Shown here piece by piece: positions 6,525 to 14,302 of a DNA stretch of 39,618 nucleotides (within the stretch, counting starts at the first letter, position 1; the number at the start of each line of letters is the position of its first letter). Origin of the DNA: an uncultured Gammaproteobacteria bacterium (GTDB lineage: Bacteria; Pseudomonadota; Gammaproteobacteria; GCA-2729495). The position numbers were made by a program, and so were the translations under genes. Under the pieces are notes generated by a model. It made no database searches and was not told the origin of the DNA. It saw nothing but the letters and a program-made list of their open reading frames with translations. The DNA is taken from positions 1 through 39,618 of the forward strand of contig CAMYJV010000017.1 in assembly GCA_947258805.1 (NCBI GenBank). The letters are read 5' to 3'.

Positions 6525-7744
6525 CTAACGACAAACCCAACGCGACGCCCATCGTCCTGGCCTTTTCCGGCGGCCTCGATACGTCATTTTGCGTGCCGTG
6601 GCTGAAGGAAACCTACGGCCGGCCGGTCGTCACGGTCACCATCAATACCGGCGGCCTGGATGCTGCCGGCGCGGCCGAGCTGGAAGCCCGCGCCCTGGCC
6701 CTGGGTGCCAGGGAGCACGTGCTGGTGGAAGCGCGGCCGCGGTTCTTCGACCAGGTGCTGCGCTACCTGATTGCGGGCAACGTGCGCCGCGGCCAGTTGT
6801 ACCCCCTGTGTGTCGGTGCCGAGCGCGGTATCCAGGCCGCCCTGATGGCCGAGGTGGCCGGCGAACGGGGCAGCGACACCGTCGCCCATGGCTGCACGGC
6901 CGCCGGCAACGACCAGGTGCGCTTCGAGATTGCGCTGCGCACGATCAACCCGGGGCTCGACGTGCTCGCGCCGGTGCGCGATCATGCTTTCCAGCGCGAT
7001 ACGCAGGTTGCCTACCTGGACGAGCGGCAGCTCCCGGTGCCCGCGAAGGGCTCGGCCTACTCCATCAACCGTGGACTGTGGGGCGTAACCATCGGCGGCA
7101 CGGAAACCCTGGACTCGAAGGGCTCCATACCGGAGAGCGCGTGGGTCTTATCCGCCGGCGCGATGGACCAGCCACAGGCCCCTGAAACCCACAGACTCGC
7201 TTTTGAACAGGGCATTCCGGTCAGCCTCGACGGCACCGAGATGGAGCCCGTGGCGCTGATCGAAGCCGTGGAAGCACTGGCCGCAGCGTTTGGTATCGGC
7301 CGGGGCATTCACCTGGGCGACACGGTACTCGGTACGAAGGGCCGGGTGGCTTTCGAAGCGCCGGCCGCCGAAGTGCTGCTGACGGCGCACCGGGAACTGG
7401 AGAAGCTGGTGCTGAGCGGCCTGCAGCAGAGGATCAAAGACGCCGTGTCTGCGAACTACGGCGATTTCATCCATGAGGGCAAACAGCTCGACCCGGTATG
7501 CCGGGATATCGAGGCGCTGCTGGAATCTTCACAAGCCCGCGTCACCGGGCAGGTCAGGCTGCACATGCAGCCCGGCAGCGTGTTTGTCGAAGGTGTGGAA
7601 TCGCCGCACTCGCTGATGGCGGCGACGAAGGGCAAATACGGCGAAGCGGCGGGCGAGTGGACGGCGCAGGATGCGCTGGGCTACTCGAAGATCCTGGCCC
7701 TGACGGGCATGCTGCAGACCCGGGCAGCGGGGAACGACAAATGA
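6521..7744 (+). CDS. argG: Argininosuccinate synthase
   Basis: This enzyme joins citrulline and aspartate using ATP, the penultimate step of arginine synthesis. The 407-residue protein has the ATP-pyrophosphatase loop SGGLDTS at residues 16-22, the substrate segments HGCTAAGNDQVRFE and DRHAF-like RDHAFQRDTQ, and YSINRGLWGVTIGG. It is an intact, somewhat diverged ArgG of the type found with ArgF' clusters. It overlaps argR upstream and the P-loop gene downstream, each by an ATGA. Confidence 0.93.
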   Translation: MTNDKPNATPIVLAFSGGLDTSFCVPWLKETYGRPVVTVTINTGGLDAAGAAELEARALALGAREHVLVEARPRFFDQVLRYLIAGNVRRGQLYPLCVGAERGIQAALMAEVAGERGSDTVAHGCTAAGNDQVRFEIALRTINPGLDVLAPVRDHAFQRDTQVAYLDERQLPVPAKGSAYSINRGLWGVTIGGTETLDSKGSIPESAWVLSAGAMDQPQAPETHRLAFEQGIPVSLDGTEMEPVALIEAVEALAAAFGIGRGIHLGDTVLGTKGRVAFEAPAAEVLLTAHRELEKLVLSGLQQRIKDAVSANYGDFIHEGKQLDPVCRDIEALLESSQARVTGQVRLHMQPGSVFVEGVESPHSLMAATKGKYGEAAGEWTAQDALGYSKILALTGMLQTRAAGNDK

Positions 7745-8702
7745 AAACGGTCATTGCAGACAAGATCGCGTCCGTCGCGCAGGATGTCGCGCTGAAAAGA
7801 GAGCTGCGGATCTCCGCGGAGATTCCGTGCGAAGAGGGCGTGTTGATCGCAGCCGAAATCCTCAGTAGCAAGACCAGCTACAACACGCTGGAGCTGGTCA
7901 GCGGCCGCATGGCGAAGCTGCGCCCGGGCGACGTCATTGTCGGCGCCCTGGGTCACCGCAAGGCGCTGTTCGGATACTCCGGTCATCTGCCCGAGCGGCT
8001 TGTGCCGGGCGATACCGTGCAGGTACTGAACATGGGCGGCGTGCTCGGCATTTGCGACTCGATCAATGCGAATTTCGGCGCGCCCTTCGATGCCAGGGTG
8101 CTCGGAGCGGTGCTCGACTTCCCGTATCTCGGCGAACGCATCGGTGTGCCGGCACGCGTTGGCAGGGAACAGCTGGACACGGCCGTGGGCGCCGACACGC
8201 GCGGCGTGCCGGTGGTGGCTGTCGCCGGCACCTGCATGAACGCCGGAAAAACCGCGGCCGCCTGCGCCCTGATCAGCCGGCTGCGTCACCTCGGGCACAC
8301 CGTAGACGCCTTCAAGGCCACCGGCGTGGCACTGCGGCGGGATATCCTTGCAATGGAAGATGCGGGCGCGCGGAATACCGCCATTTTTACCGACTTTGGC
8401 GTGGTCAGCACCACGGCAACGAACGGCCCGCCGGTCACGCGCATGATGCTGACGCGGCTCGCCGCCCCTACCTGGCGCTGTGCGCCAATGATCCCGTGGC
8501 CGCATGGGGCGGCGTGAAGCTGCTCCGCGAAGAATTCGACCTGGAGCCGCACCTGGTCACGGGACCGGCCACAGACAACGTGGTGGGCCGCCAGATCATC
8601 ACCGACCGGCTCGGCGTGGCCGCAATCAATGCCATCACCGACGGCGCCGAGCTGGGCGATGCCGTGGCCGCCAGCCTCGGGCTTGGCGACACCGCGAACT
8701 GA
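7741..8702 (+). pseudogene. P-loop NTPase-fold protein of unknown role within the arginine operon, frameshifted
   Basis: Translation begins at ATG 7741 (overlapping argG) and runs in one frame to about 8460. The remaining ~80 residues (PYLALCANDPVAAWGGVKLL onward) are in another frame, ending at TGA 8700-8702. Adding one C to the CCCC run at 8466-8469 restores a single ~320-residue protein, so a one-base error or mutation is likely. The N-terminal ~150 residues look beta-rich (RPGDVIVGALGHRKALFGYSG). A Walker A follows at residues 163-171 (GTCMNAGKT), then a GHTVDAFKATG segment. The P-loop and following helix resemble dethiobiotin-synthetase-like or DUF1611-type folds, but I cannot name the family. 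It sits where Xanthomonas clusters carry argE, so a role in arginine metabolism is likely by context only. Confidence 0.6.
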
Positions 8703-8714
8703 GGAGCGCCAGGA

Positions 8715-9770
8715 ATGACAGCGACCCCAACTTTCCTGCTGGGCGGCACGGGTTACGTGGCCGGCGAACTGCTGCGCCTGCTCGCCCAGCACCCGCACCT
8801 CGAGGTGGCGGGCGTGCTGTCCGCGAGCCGCGCGGGTACGCCGATCCGCGAGGTGTTCCCACAACTGCAGGACAGCTATGGCGACAGGGTCTTCTGCAAC
8901 CGGGACGCGCTATACGAGGAGTTCCCCACGGGTCGGGCCGCCCTGTTCTCCGCCGCGCCGCACGGTGCCAGCGCCGCCCTGGTGGCTGAATGCCTGGCGC
9001 GGGCGGCACAGGCGAAAACCGAACTGACGGTGGTCGACGTATCCGCGGACTTCCGCTATCCGGACGCGGCCGCTTACGCTGCCGTCTATGGGCAGGCCCA
9101 TGGTGCGCCCGAGCTGCTGGAGAGTTTCCGCTGCGCGGTACCTGAACACCTGAAGGCCATTGACCAGCCGCACGTGGCCCACCCGGGCTGTTTCGCCACC
9201 GCACTGCTGCTGGCCACCGTGCCGCTGGTGTCCCTCGACCTGGTCACCGGTGACCTGCATGCGGTGGGCATCACCGGCAGCACCGGCTCCGGCCGGACAC
9301 CCGGGCCGGGCACCCACCATCCGGAACGTCACAGCAATCTCTATGCCTACAAACCCCTGGCGCACCGGCATGCGCCGGAAGTCATGGGCCTGTGTACTGC
9401 GGCGACCGGATCCCGGCCCAACCTGCACTTCGTCCCTCACTCCGGCCCGTTCGCCCGCGGCATTCATGTCACGGTGCAGGCTGCGCTGCGTGAGCCGGTG
9501 CACGCCGACGACCTGCGCGGGTCATTGGCCAATTTCTATGCCGACAGTGAGTTCGTGCAGGTGCACGACGGCACGCCGCGCATCAAGGATGTCACCGGCA
9601 GCAACTACTGCCACCTCGGCGTCGCAACGGATGCCGACGGCGTCGCGGTGTTCGCAGTCATCGACAACCTGGTGAAGGGCGCCGCCGGGGGTGCGTTGCA
9701 ATGGATGAACCGGCAGCTGGGCTGGCCCGAATCCACGGGCCTGCGCACACCGGCCCTCGCGTGGATCTGA
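8715..9770 (+). CDS. argC: N-acetyl-gamma-glutamyl-phosphate reductase (ArgC)
   Basis: ArgC reduces acylglutamyl phosphate to the semialdehyde with NADPH. The 351-residue protein has the nucleotide-binding start LLGGTGYVAGELLRLL, the catalytic Cys159 in HPGCFATA, the GSTGSGRTPG segment and PHSGPFARGIHVTV near the C-terminal half. GGAG and AGGA sequences lie between the upstream stop (8702) and the ATG. All expected landmarks are present and the frame is uninterrupted. The natural acyl group could be acetyl or succinyl (see the transcarbamylase). Confidence 0.92.
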   Translation: MTATPTFLLGGTGYVAGELLRLLAQHPHLEVAGVLSASRAGTPIREVFPQLQDSYGDRVFCNRDALYEEFPTGRAALFSAAPHGASAALVAECLARAAQAKTELTVVDVSADFRYPDAAAYAAVYGQAHGAPELLESFRCAVPEHLKAIDQPHVAHPGCFATALLLATVPLVSLDLVTGDLHAVGITGSTGSGRTPGPGTHHPERHSNLYAYKPLAHRHAPEVMGLCTAATGSRPNLHFVPHSGPFARGIHVTVQAALREPVHADDLRGSLANFYADSEFVQVHDGTPRIKDVTGSNYCHLGVATDADGVAVFAVIDNLVKGAAGGALQWMNRQLGWPESTGLRTPALAWI

Positions 9771-9774
9771 AGCG

Positions 9775-10858
9775 ATGAATCAATACGCGACACCGGCACA
9801 GGCCGCAGAGGCCCGGCACTTGCTGCAGGTCTACCCCCAGCTGGCCATTGAGCCGACGGGTTCCGACGGGGTGTACCTGCACTGCGGCGACCGCCGGGTG
9901 CTCGACCTGTACGGCGGCCATGCGGTCGCGGCCCTGGGCTACAAGCACCCGGAGCTGCTCGCGGCCATGGACAGCCAGGCGAAGACGCTGTTCTTCCAGA
10001 GCAACGCGGTAGCCCTGGACGTCAGGGCCCGGGCTGCCGACGCGCTGATCGACTTTGCACCCGACAACCTGGAACGGGTCTTTTTCGCCAACAGCGGCGC
10101 CGAAGCCAACGAGAACGCGCTGCGCCTGGCCTGCCGACTGACAGGCCGGACGCGGGTCGTCGCCATTGAACACGGTTTTCACGGCCGCACTGCCGGTGCC
10201 GGTGCCGTCACCTGGGGGGCGGCCGGCGGCTGGTACGGCTTCCCGAGGCTGCCCTTTGACGTGGACTATATTCCGCGCGACGTCGTCGGCGCGGTAGCGG
10301 ACAAAGTCACGGCCGACACTGCCGCCGTAATTGTCGAACTGGTGCAGGGCGTGGCCGGCGCCTACGACCTCGATCCCGCCTTCGTCACGGCAATCGCCGA
10401 CGCCTGCAGGGCCGCGGGCACCCTGTTGATCGTGGACGAAGTACAAACCGGTGTCGGCCGCTGCGGTGCGCCCTTTGCGAGCCAGCTCTACGGTATCCAG
10501 CCTGACTTGCTCACCGCAGCCAAGTCCCTCGGCGGCGGCTTTCCCTGCGCCGCGTTACTGACCACCGCCGACGTTGCTGCGGAAGTTCGGCACGGCGACC
10601 TCGGGACGACGTTTGGCGGCGGGCCGCTGGCCTGCGCGCTGATCGAAACCGTGCTGCGCGTGGTCCGGCGCGACGGCCTGGCGGCGCGGGTTGCGCTGCT
10701 CCCGGCGCGCGCGCGACGTGCAGGCCGAACTGCTGGCGGCGGACATCCTGGCCGGCTCCAGTGCCGATCCCAATATCGTTCGATTGCTGCCACCCCTGGT
10801 ACTGGAGCAGCAGCACATGGAACAACTCCTGAATACGCTGGCCGCGCTGCCAGCTTGA
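9775..10858 (+). pseudogene. argD: Acetylornithine aminotransferase ArgD, frameshifted near the C-terminus
   Basis: ArgD is the PLP-dependent aminotransferase that makes acylornithine. Landmarks include the N-terminal GSDGVYLHCGDRRVLDLYGG, FFANSGAEANENALRLA, the PLP aspartate segment DEVQTGVGR, and the Schiff-base Lys250 in AAKSLGGGFP. The frame is lost near 10700-10712. Removing one C from the CCC at 10701-10703 yields VALLRRARDVQAELL and continues to TGA 10856-10858, giving ~360 residues. Without that correction the frame reads straight into the transcarbamylase gene, giving an artificial 702-residue fusion. The argD stop and an ATG of the next gene overlap (TGATG). A homopolymer sequencing error is the simplest explanation. 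Confidence 0.85.
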
Positions 10859-10872
10859 TGAGAGAGACGATG

Positions 10873-11883
10873 ATGAAAGAATTTTACGACCTCGCAGATT
10901 TTTCCGTCGAGCAGATTGAAGCACTGATTTCGCTGGCCAGCCGACTGCAGCATAAGCCGGAGCCCGAGGCGCTGGCGGGCAAGGTGCTGTCGCTGCTGTT
11001 CCTGAGCCCTTCGCTGCGCACCCTCGCGTCCTTCCAGGCCGCCATGGTGCGCCTTGGCGGCGGCTCCTTCGTGATCTCTCCGGAGATGTCCATTCACGGT
11101 ATCGAAGCGCGGGCGGGCATCGTGATGGACGGTGTGGCCGCCGAACACATTCGCGAAGCGGTGCCGGTCATCGCATCCTACGGCGATGCAATGGGCATTC
11201 GCGCCTTCGCCGAACGGCGCAGTCTCGACGATGACCTGGCGGACCGCGAATACAACAATCTGCGCCGACTGGTGACGACGCCGCTGATCAACATGGAGTC
11301 GGCCATCGGGCATCCGTGCCAGAGCCTGGCCGACTGGAAAACGCTGGACGAAATCGGCGTGCCGAAGCAGGGCGGGCGCTTCGTGCTGAGCTGGGCCTAT
11401 CACCCGCGGCCACTGCCGCTGGCCGTGCCGGCGGCAACCCTGCAGATGGCGGCCATGCGCGGTATGGACGTGACGGTGTTGCGCCCGGAAGGTTTCGAAC
11501 TGCCGCCGTCGATCGTGGACCGCGCCGCGCAGGCTGCGGCCGCATCCGGTGGTTCCGTGCGTGAGACGGACGATCGCGGTGAAGCCCTGGCTGGCGCCCA
11601 CGTAATCTACGCGAAGTCCTGGTCGTCGACCCGGCACTACGGGGACAAGATCGCCGACGGCGACCTGCGCCGGGACTTCGACGACTGGTGCGTGGACGAT
11701 CCCTGGTTCGAATCGACGGCCGAAGACTGCCGCTTTATGCACTGCCTGCCCGTGCGCCGCGGCGTGGTGGTGTCCGATCGCGTGCTCGACGGCCCGCGCA
11801 GCGTCGTGATCCAGGAGGCCCAGAACCGCATGTACGCACAGATGGCCGTGCTGCATGCGATGCTCGGCAACGGAGGCCTGTAA
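10873..11883 (+). CDS. argF': N-acyl-L-ornithine carbamoyltransferase (ArgF', AOTC/SOTC family)
   Basis: The protein belongs to the acetyl/succinylornithine transcarbamylases rather than to classical ArgF. It has FLSPSLRTLASFQAAM (carbamoyl-phosphate loop), INMESAIGHPCQSLADW, the family-typical LSWAYHPRPLPLAVP, VIYAKSWSS and HCLPVRRGVV. Such enzymes transfer carbamoyl to acylornithine, so the pathway runs through acylcitrulline. At the position aligned by eye with Glu92 of the Xanthomonas enzyme (MDGxxEEH) it has Ala (MDGVAAEH). Published substitutions there shift preference toward N-succinylornithine. The phosphate loop has RTL where RTR is usual. I prefer ATG 10873, with AGAGAG 6 bases upstream, giving 336 residues; in-frame ATGs at 10858 (overlapping the argD stop) and 10870 are alternatives. 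Confidence 0.85.
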   Translation: MKEFYDLADFSVEQIEALISLASRLQHKPEPEALAGKVLSLLFLSPSLRTLASFQAAMVRLGGGSFVISPEMSIHGIEARAGIVMDGVAAEHIREAVPVIASYGDAMGIRAFAERRSLDDDLADREYNNLRRLVTTPLINMESAIGHPCQSLADWKTLDEIGVPKQGGRFVLSWAYHPRPLPLAVPAATLQMAAMRGMDVTVLRPEGFELPPSIVDRAAQAAAASGGSVRETDDRGEALAGAHVIYAKSWSSTRHYGDKIADGDLRRDFDDWCVDDPWFESTAEDCRFMHCLPVRRGVVVSDRVLDGPRSVVIQEAQNRMYAQMAVLHAMLGNGGL

Positions 11884-12821
11884 TGCAGAACCCGAACAAT
11901 CGCGACATCGTGGTGGCGGCGCTGAAACACGCCGCGCCCTACGTGCGCATGTACAAGAACAAGGTCTTCGTGCTGAAAGCCGGTGGTGAAATTTTTGCCA
12001 GTATCGACAGCACGCGCACCTTTGTGGAGCAGATTGCGATCCTGCACCAGGTGGGCATGCGCATCGTGCTCGTGCACGGCGGCGGGCCACAGTCCACGGA
12101 GCTGTCTGCAGCCCTCGGCATGCCGACCCAGTTCGTGCAGGGCCGACGGGTCACAGACGAGCACGCGCTGGAAGTCGCAGCTATGGTGCTGAACGGCCAG
12201 ATCAACACGCGCATTCTCGCCGCCTGCCGCGATCTCGACATACCCGCAGTGGGCATCAGCGGCGTGGACGCCGGGCTGATCCGCGCCCACCGGCGGCCCC
12301 CCGTGAAGGTGGACGACCACGACACGGACCATGTGGACTACGGCTACGTGGGCGACATCGAATCGGTAGACGCCGATGTGCTGCGCATGCAGCTGAACAG
12401 TGGCCTGATGCCGGTCATCAGCCCGCTGTCCGCCGACCACACCGGGACGCTGCTGAATATCAACGCCGATACGGTGGCCGCGGCCATGGCCAGCGAGCTG
12501 GGCGCGGAGAAACTGATCCTGATCACCGGCGCACCGGGCATTCTCGAGGACCGGAACGACGCGAGTTCGATCATGTCCTACCTCGACCTGGCCGGTCTGC
12601 GTGAACTGCGCGAGAACGGCTCGATGGCCGACGGAATGCTGCCCAAGGCTGCGGCGATTGAAACGGCGATCAAGGGCGGTGTGGCGCGTGTGCACATCAT
12701 TTCCTACAAGATCCCTGACAGCCTGCTGCTCGAAGTGTTCACTAACGAAGGTACGGGCACGCTGGTGGTCGCCAATACGAACACCTTGTCGCCGGCAGAA
12801 CAGGCGCCGGGACAGGACTAG
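11883..12821 (+). CDS. argB: Acetylglutamate kinase
   Basis: ArgB phosphorylates N-acylglutamate. The 312-residue protein has the amino-acid-kinase core: FVLKAGGEI near the N-terminus, IVLVHGGGPQST, GRRVTDEHALEVAAMVLNGQIN, LLNINADTVAAAMASELGAEKLILITG, and the C-terminal GMLPKAAAIETAIKGGV. There is no fused N-acetyltransferase domain, unlike the bifunctional ArgB of some relatives, so an acylglutamate source must be encoded elsewhere. Its ATG overlaps the argF' TAA by one base (TAATG), indicating coupling. Confidence 0.92.
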   Translation: MQNPNNRDIVVAALKHAAPYVRMYKNKVFVLKAGGEIFASIDSTRTFVEQIAILHQVGMRIVLVHGGGPQSTELSAALGMPTQFVQGRRVTDEHALEVAAMVLNGQINTRILAACRDLDIPAVGISGVDAGLIRAHRRPPVKVDDHDTDHVDYGYVGDIESVDADVLRMQLNSGLMPVISPLSADHTGTLLNINADTVAAAMASELGAEKLILITGAPGILEDRNDASSIMSYLDLAGLRELRENGSMADGMLPKAAAIETAIKGGVARVHIISYKIPDSLLLEVFTNEGTGTLVVANTNTLSPAEQAPGQD

Positions 12822-12833
12822 CAGGAGCGCATC

Positions 12834-14027
12834 ATGAGCAGGCTGTGGGACAAGGGCGAACCGCTGGACGAGCGGGTACTGCGTTATACGGCCGGCGAAG
12901 ATCATCTGCTGGACGGCCGGCTCGTGCCCTATGACGTGCGGGCATCCATTGCCCACGCGCGCATGCTGAATACCCGGGGACTGCTGCAGGACGCCGATCT
13001 GACGGCCATCGTCGCCGGACTGGAGTCCCTTGCAGAAGAGCACGCCCGCGGGGAGTGGCGCATCGAACTCGCGGATGAAGACGTACACACCGCGCTCGAG
13101 CAACGGCTGACGGAACGCGCCGGCGATGCCGGCAAACGAGTCCACCTGGGACGTTCGCGCAATGACCAGGTGCTCGCCGCGCTGCGCCTGTACCTGCTCG
13201 ACGTTGCCGAGCGCGCGTCACAGGCCGCCGAGGCGGTGGCCCATGCACTGGACGCGCTGGCGCAACGCGAAGCCGCAACGGAGTTGCCCGGGTATACCCA
13301 CATGCAGCAGGCCATGCCGAGCTCCGTCGCGCTGTGGGCCGGCGGATATGCGGCCGAACTGCGCGACGATGCAGCCGGCATTGCGGCCAGCCGCCGGCGG
13401 CTGGCCCGCAACCCGCTGGGCAGCGCGGCCGGCTACGGCGTGCCCGGCTTATCACTGGACCGGGAACACACCCGGGCGGCCCTGGGCTTCGACGAGGTGC
13501 ACGAACCCGTCACCGCGGTGCAGTTGTCGCGGGGCAAGGGCGAAGCCGGCCTGGTCTTCGAACTCTGCCTGCTGGTGCAGGACCTCGGGCGCCTGGCGGC
13601 GGACCTGCTGCTGTTCTATACGCAGGAGTTCGCCTACGTAGAGCTGCCGGAAGCTATGACGACGGGCTCGTCCATCATGCCGCAGAAACGCAATCCCGAC
13701 GTGCTCGAACTGGTGCGCGGCGCAACGGCGACACTGCACGGCAGCCTCGTGGAAATTCTCGGCCTGTCCGCGAAACTCGGCTCGGGTTATCAGCGCGACA
13801 CGCAGCGGCTGAAGGCGCCGCTGTTTCGGGCCGTCGATCTCACGCTGGATTCCTGCGCGATCATGGCGCACCTGCTCGACGGCGTGCGCTTCCTGCCGGA
13901 GAACATCCGGCTCGATCCCGGCATACATGCCGCATCCCGGGCGAACCAGCTGGTGCTGGAAGAAGGCCTGAGCTTCCGCGATGCCTACCAGCGGGTGGCC
14001 CGCGAACTGTCTGGAGACAAGGACTGA
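12834..14027 (+). CDS. argH: Argininosuccinate lyase, short form
   Basis: ArgH splits argininosuccinate to arginine and fumarate, the last step of the pathway. The protein has DEDVHTALEQRL, HLGRSRNDQVLAALRLYL, PGYTHMQQAMPSS and the fumarase/aspartase-superfamily signature TGSSIMPQKRNPDVLELVRG. At 397 residues it is ~60 shorter than the ~457-residue E. coli enzyme; the missing part is the C-terminal tail after FRDAYQRVARELSG. The core catalytic segments are present, so I read it as functional. AGGAG sits 7 bases before the ATG. Its TGA overlaps the ATG of lptM. Confidence 0.92.
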   Translation: MSRLWDKGEPLDERVLRYTAGEDHLLDGRLVPYDVRASIAHARMLNTRGLLQDADLTAIVAGLESLAEEHARGEWRIELADEDVHTALEQRLTERAGDAGKRVHLGRSRNDQVLAALRLYLLDVAERASQAAEAVAHALDALAQREAATELPGYTHMQQAMPSSVALWAGGYAAELRDDAAGIAASRRRLARNPLGSAAGYGVPGLSLDREHTRAALGFDEVHEPVTAVQLSRGKGEAGLVFELCLLVQDLGRLAADLLLFYTQEFAYVELPEAMTTGSSIMPQKRNPDVLELVRGATATLHGSLVEILGLSAKLGSGYQRDTQRLKAPLFRAVDLTLDSCAIMAHLLDGVRFLPENIRLDPGIHAASRANQLVLEEGLSFRDAYQRVARELSGDKD

Positions 14028-14302
14028 TGCGCCCGATTGTTACGGCAATTGTTGTGGCCATTGTGCCGGTGCTGTGCCTCGCCGCCGGCGGCTGCGGGTT
14101 GAAGGGCAACCTCTATCTGCCGCCCGAACCTTTGAAACCAGGGTCCTCTGCAACCGCTGAACCCCGCTCCGGAGTCACCGACCCGACAGCAACCCAGGCC
14201 GGCGACCCTGCGGCTGCGCCACCCGAACAACCGGAGCCGGACGCAGCAATCGAAGGCACCGAAGACTTCGACGATCGCTCCCCTGAGGACCGGCAACCGT
14301 GA
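14027..14302 (+). CDS. lptM: LPS-assembly lipoprotein LptM (YifL)-like
   Basis: The 91-residue product starts with a lipoprotein signal peptide (TAIVVAIVPVLCLAAGGC, Cys23) followed directly by GLKGNLYLPPEP. This corresponds to the CGLKGPLYxPP hallmark of LptM, which stabilises the LptDE lipopolysaccharide translocon at the outer membrane. The residue at -3 of the lipobox is Ala rather than Leu, a mild deviation. The rest is a low-complexity Pro/Glu/Asp tail. It overlaps argH (TGATG) upstream and polA (GTGA) downstream. Confidence 0.8.
   Translation: MRPIVTAIVVAIVPVLCLAAGGCGLKGNLYLPPEPLKPGSSATAEPRSGVTDPTATQAGDPAAAPPEQPEPDAAIEGTEDFDDRSPEDRQP

Noticed and set aside
9775..11883. A 702-residue ArgD-ArgF' fusion protein
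   Set aside because: The fusion results from a frame loss in argD near 10700; the correct argD C-terminus and stop (10856-10858) are in another frame and homologues are separate enzymes.
10555..13145. Two antisense open frames of ~500 residues over argF', argB and argH
   Set aside because: They lie opposite well-identified arginine enzymes, are rich in His/Arg/Gln and show no domains; high GC removes stop codons from these frames.
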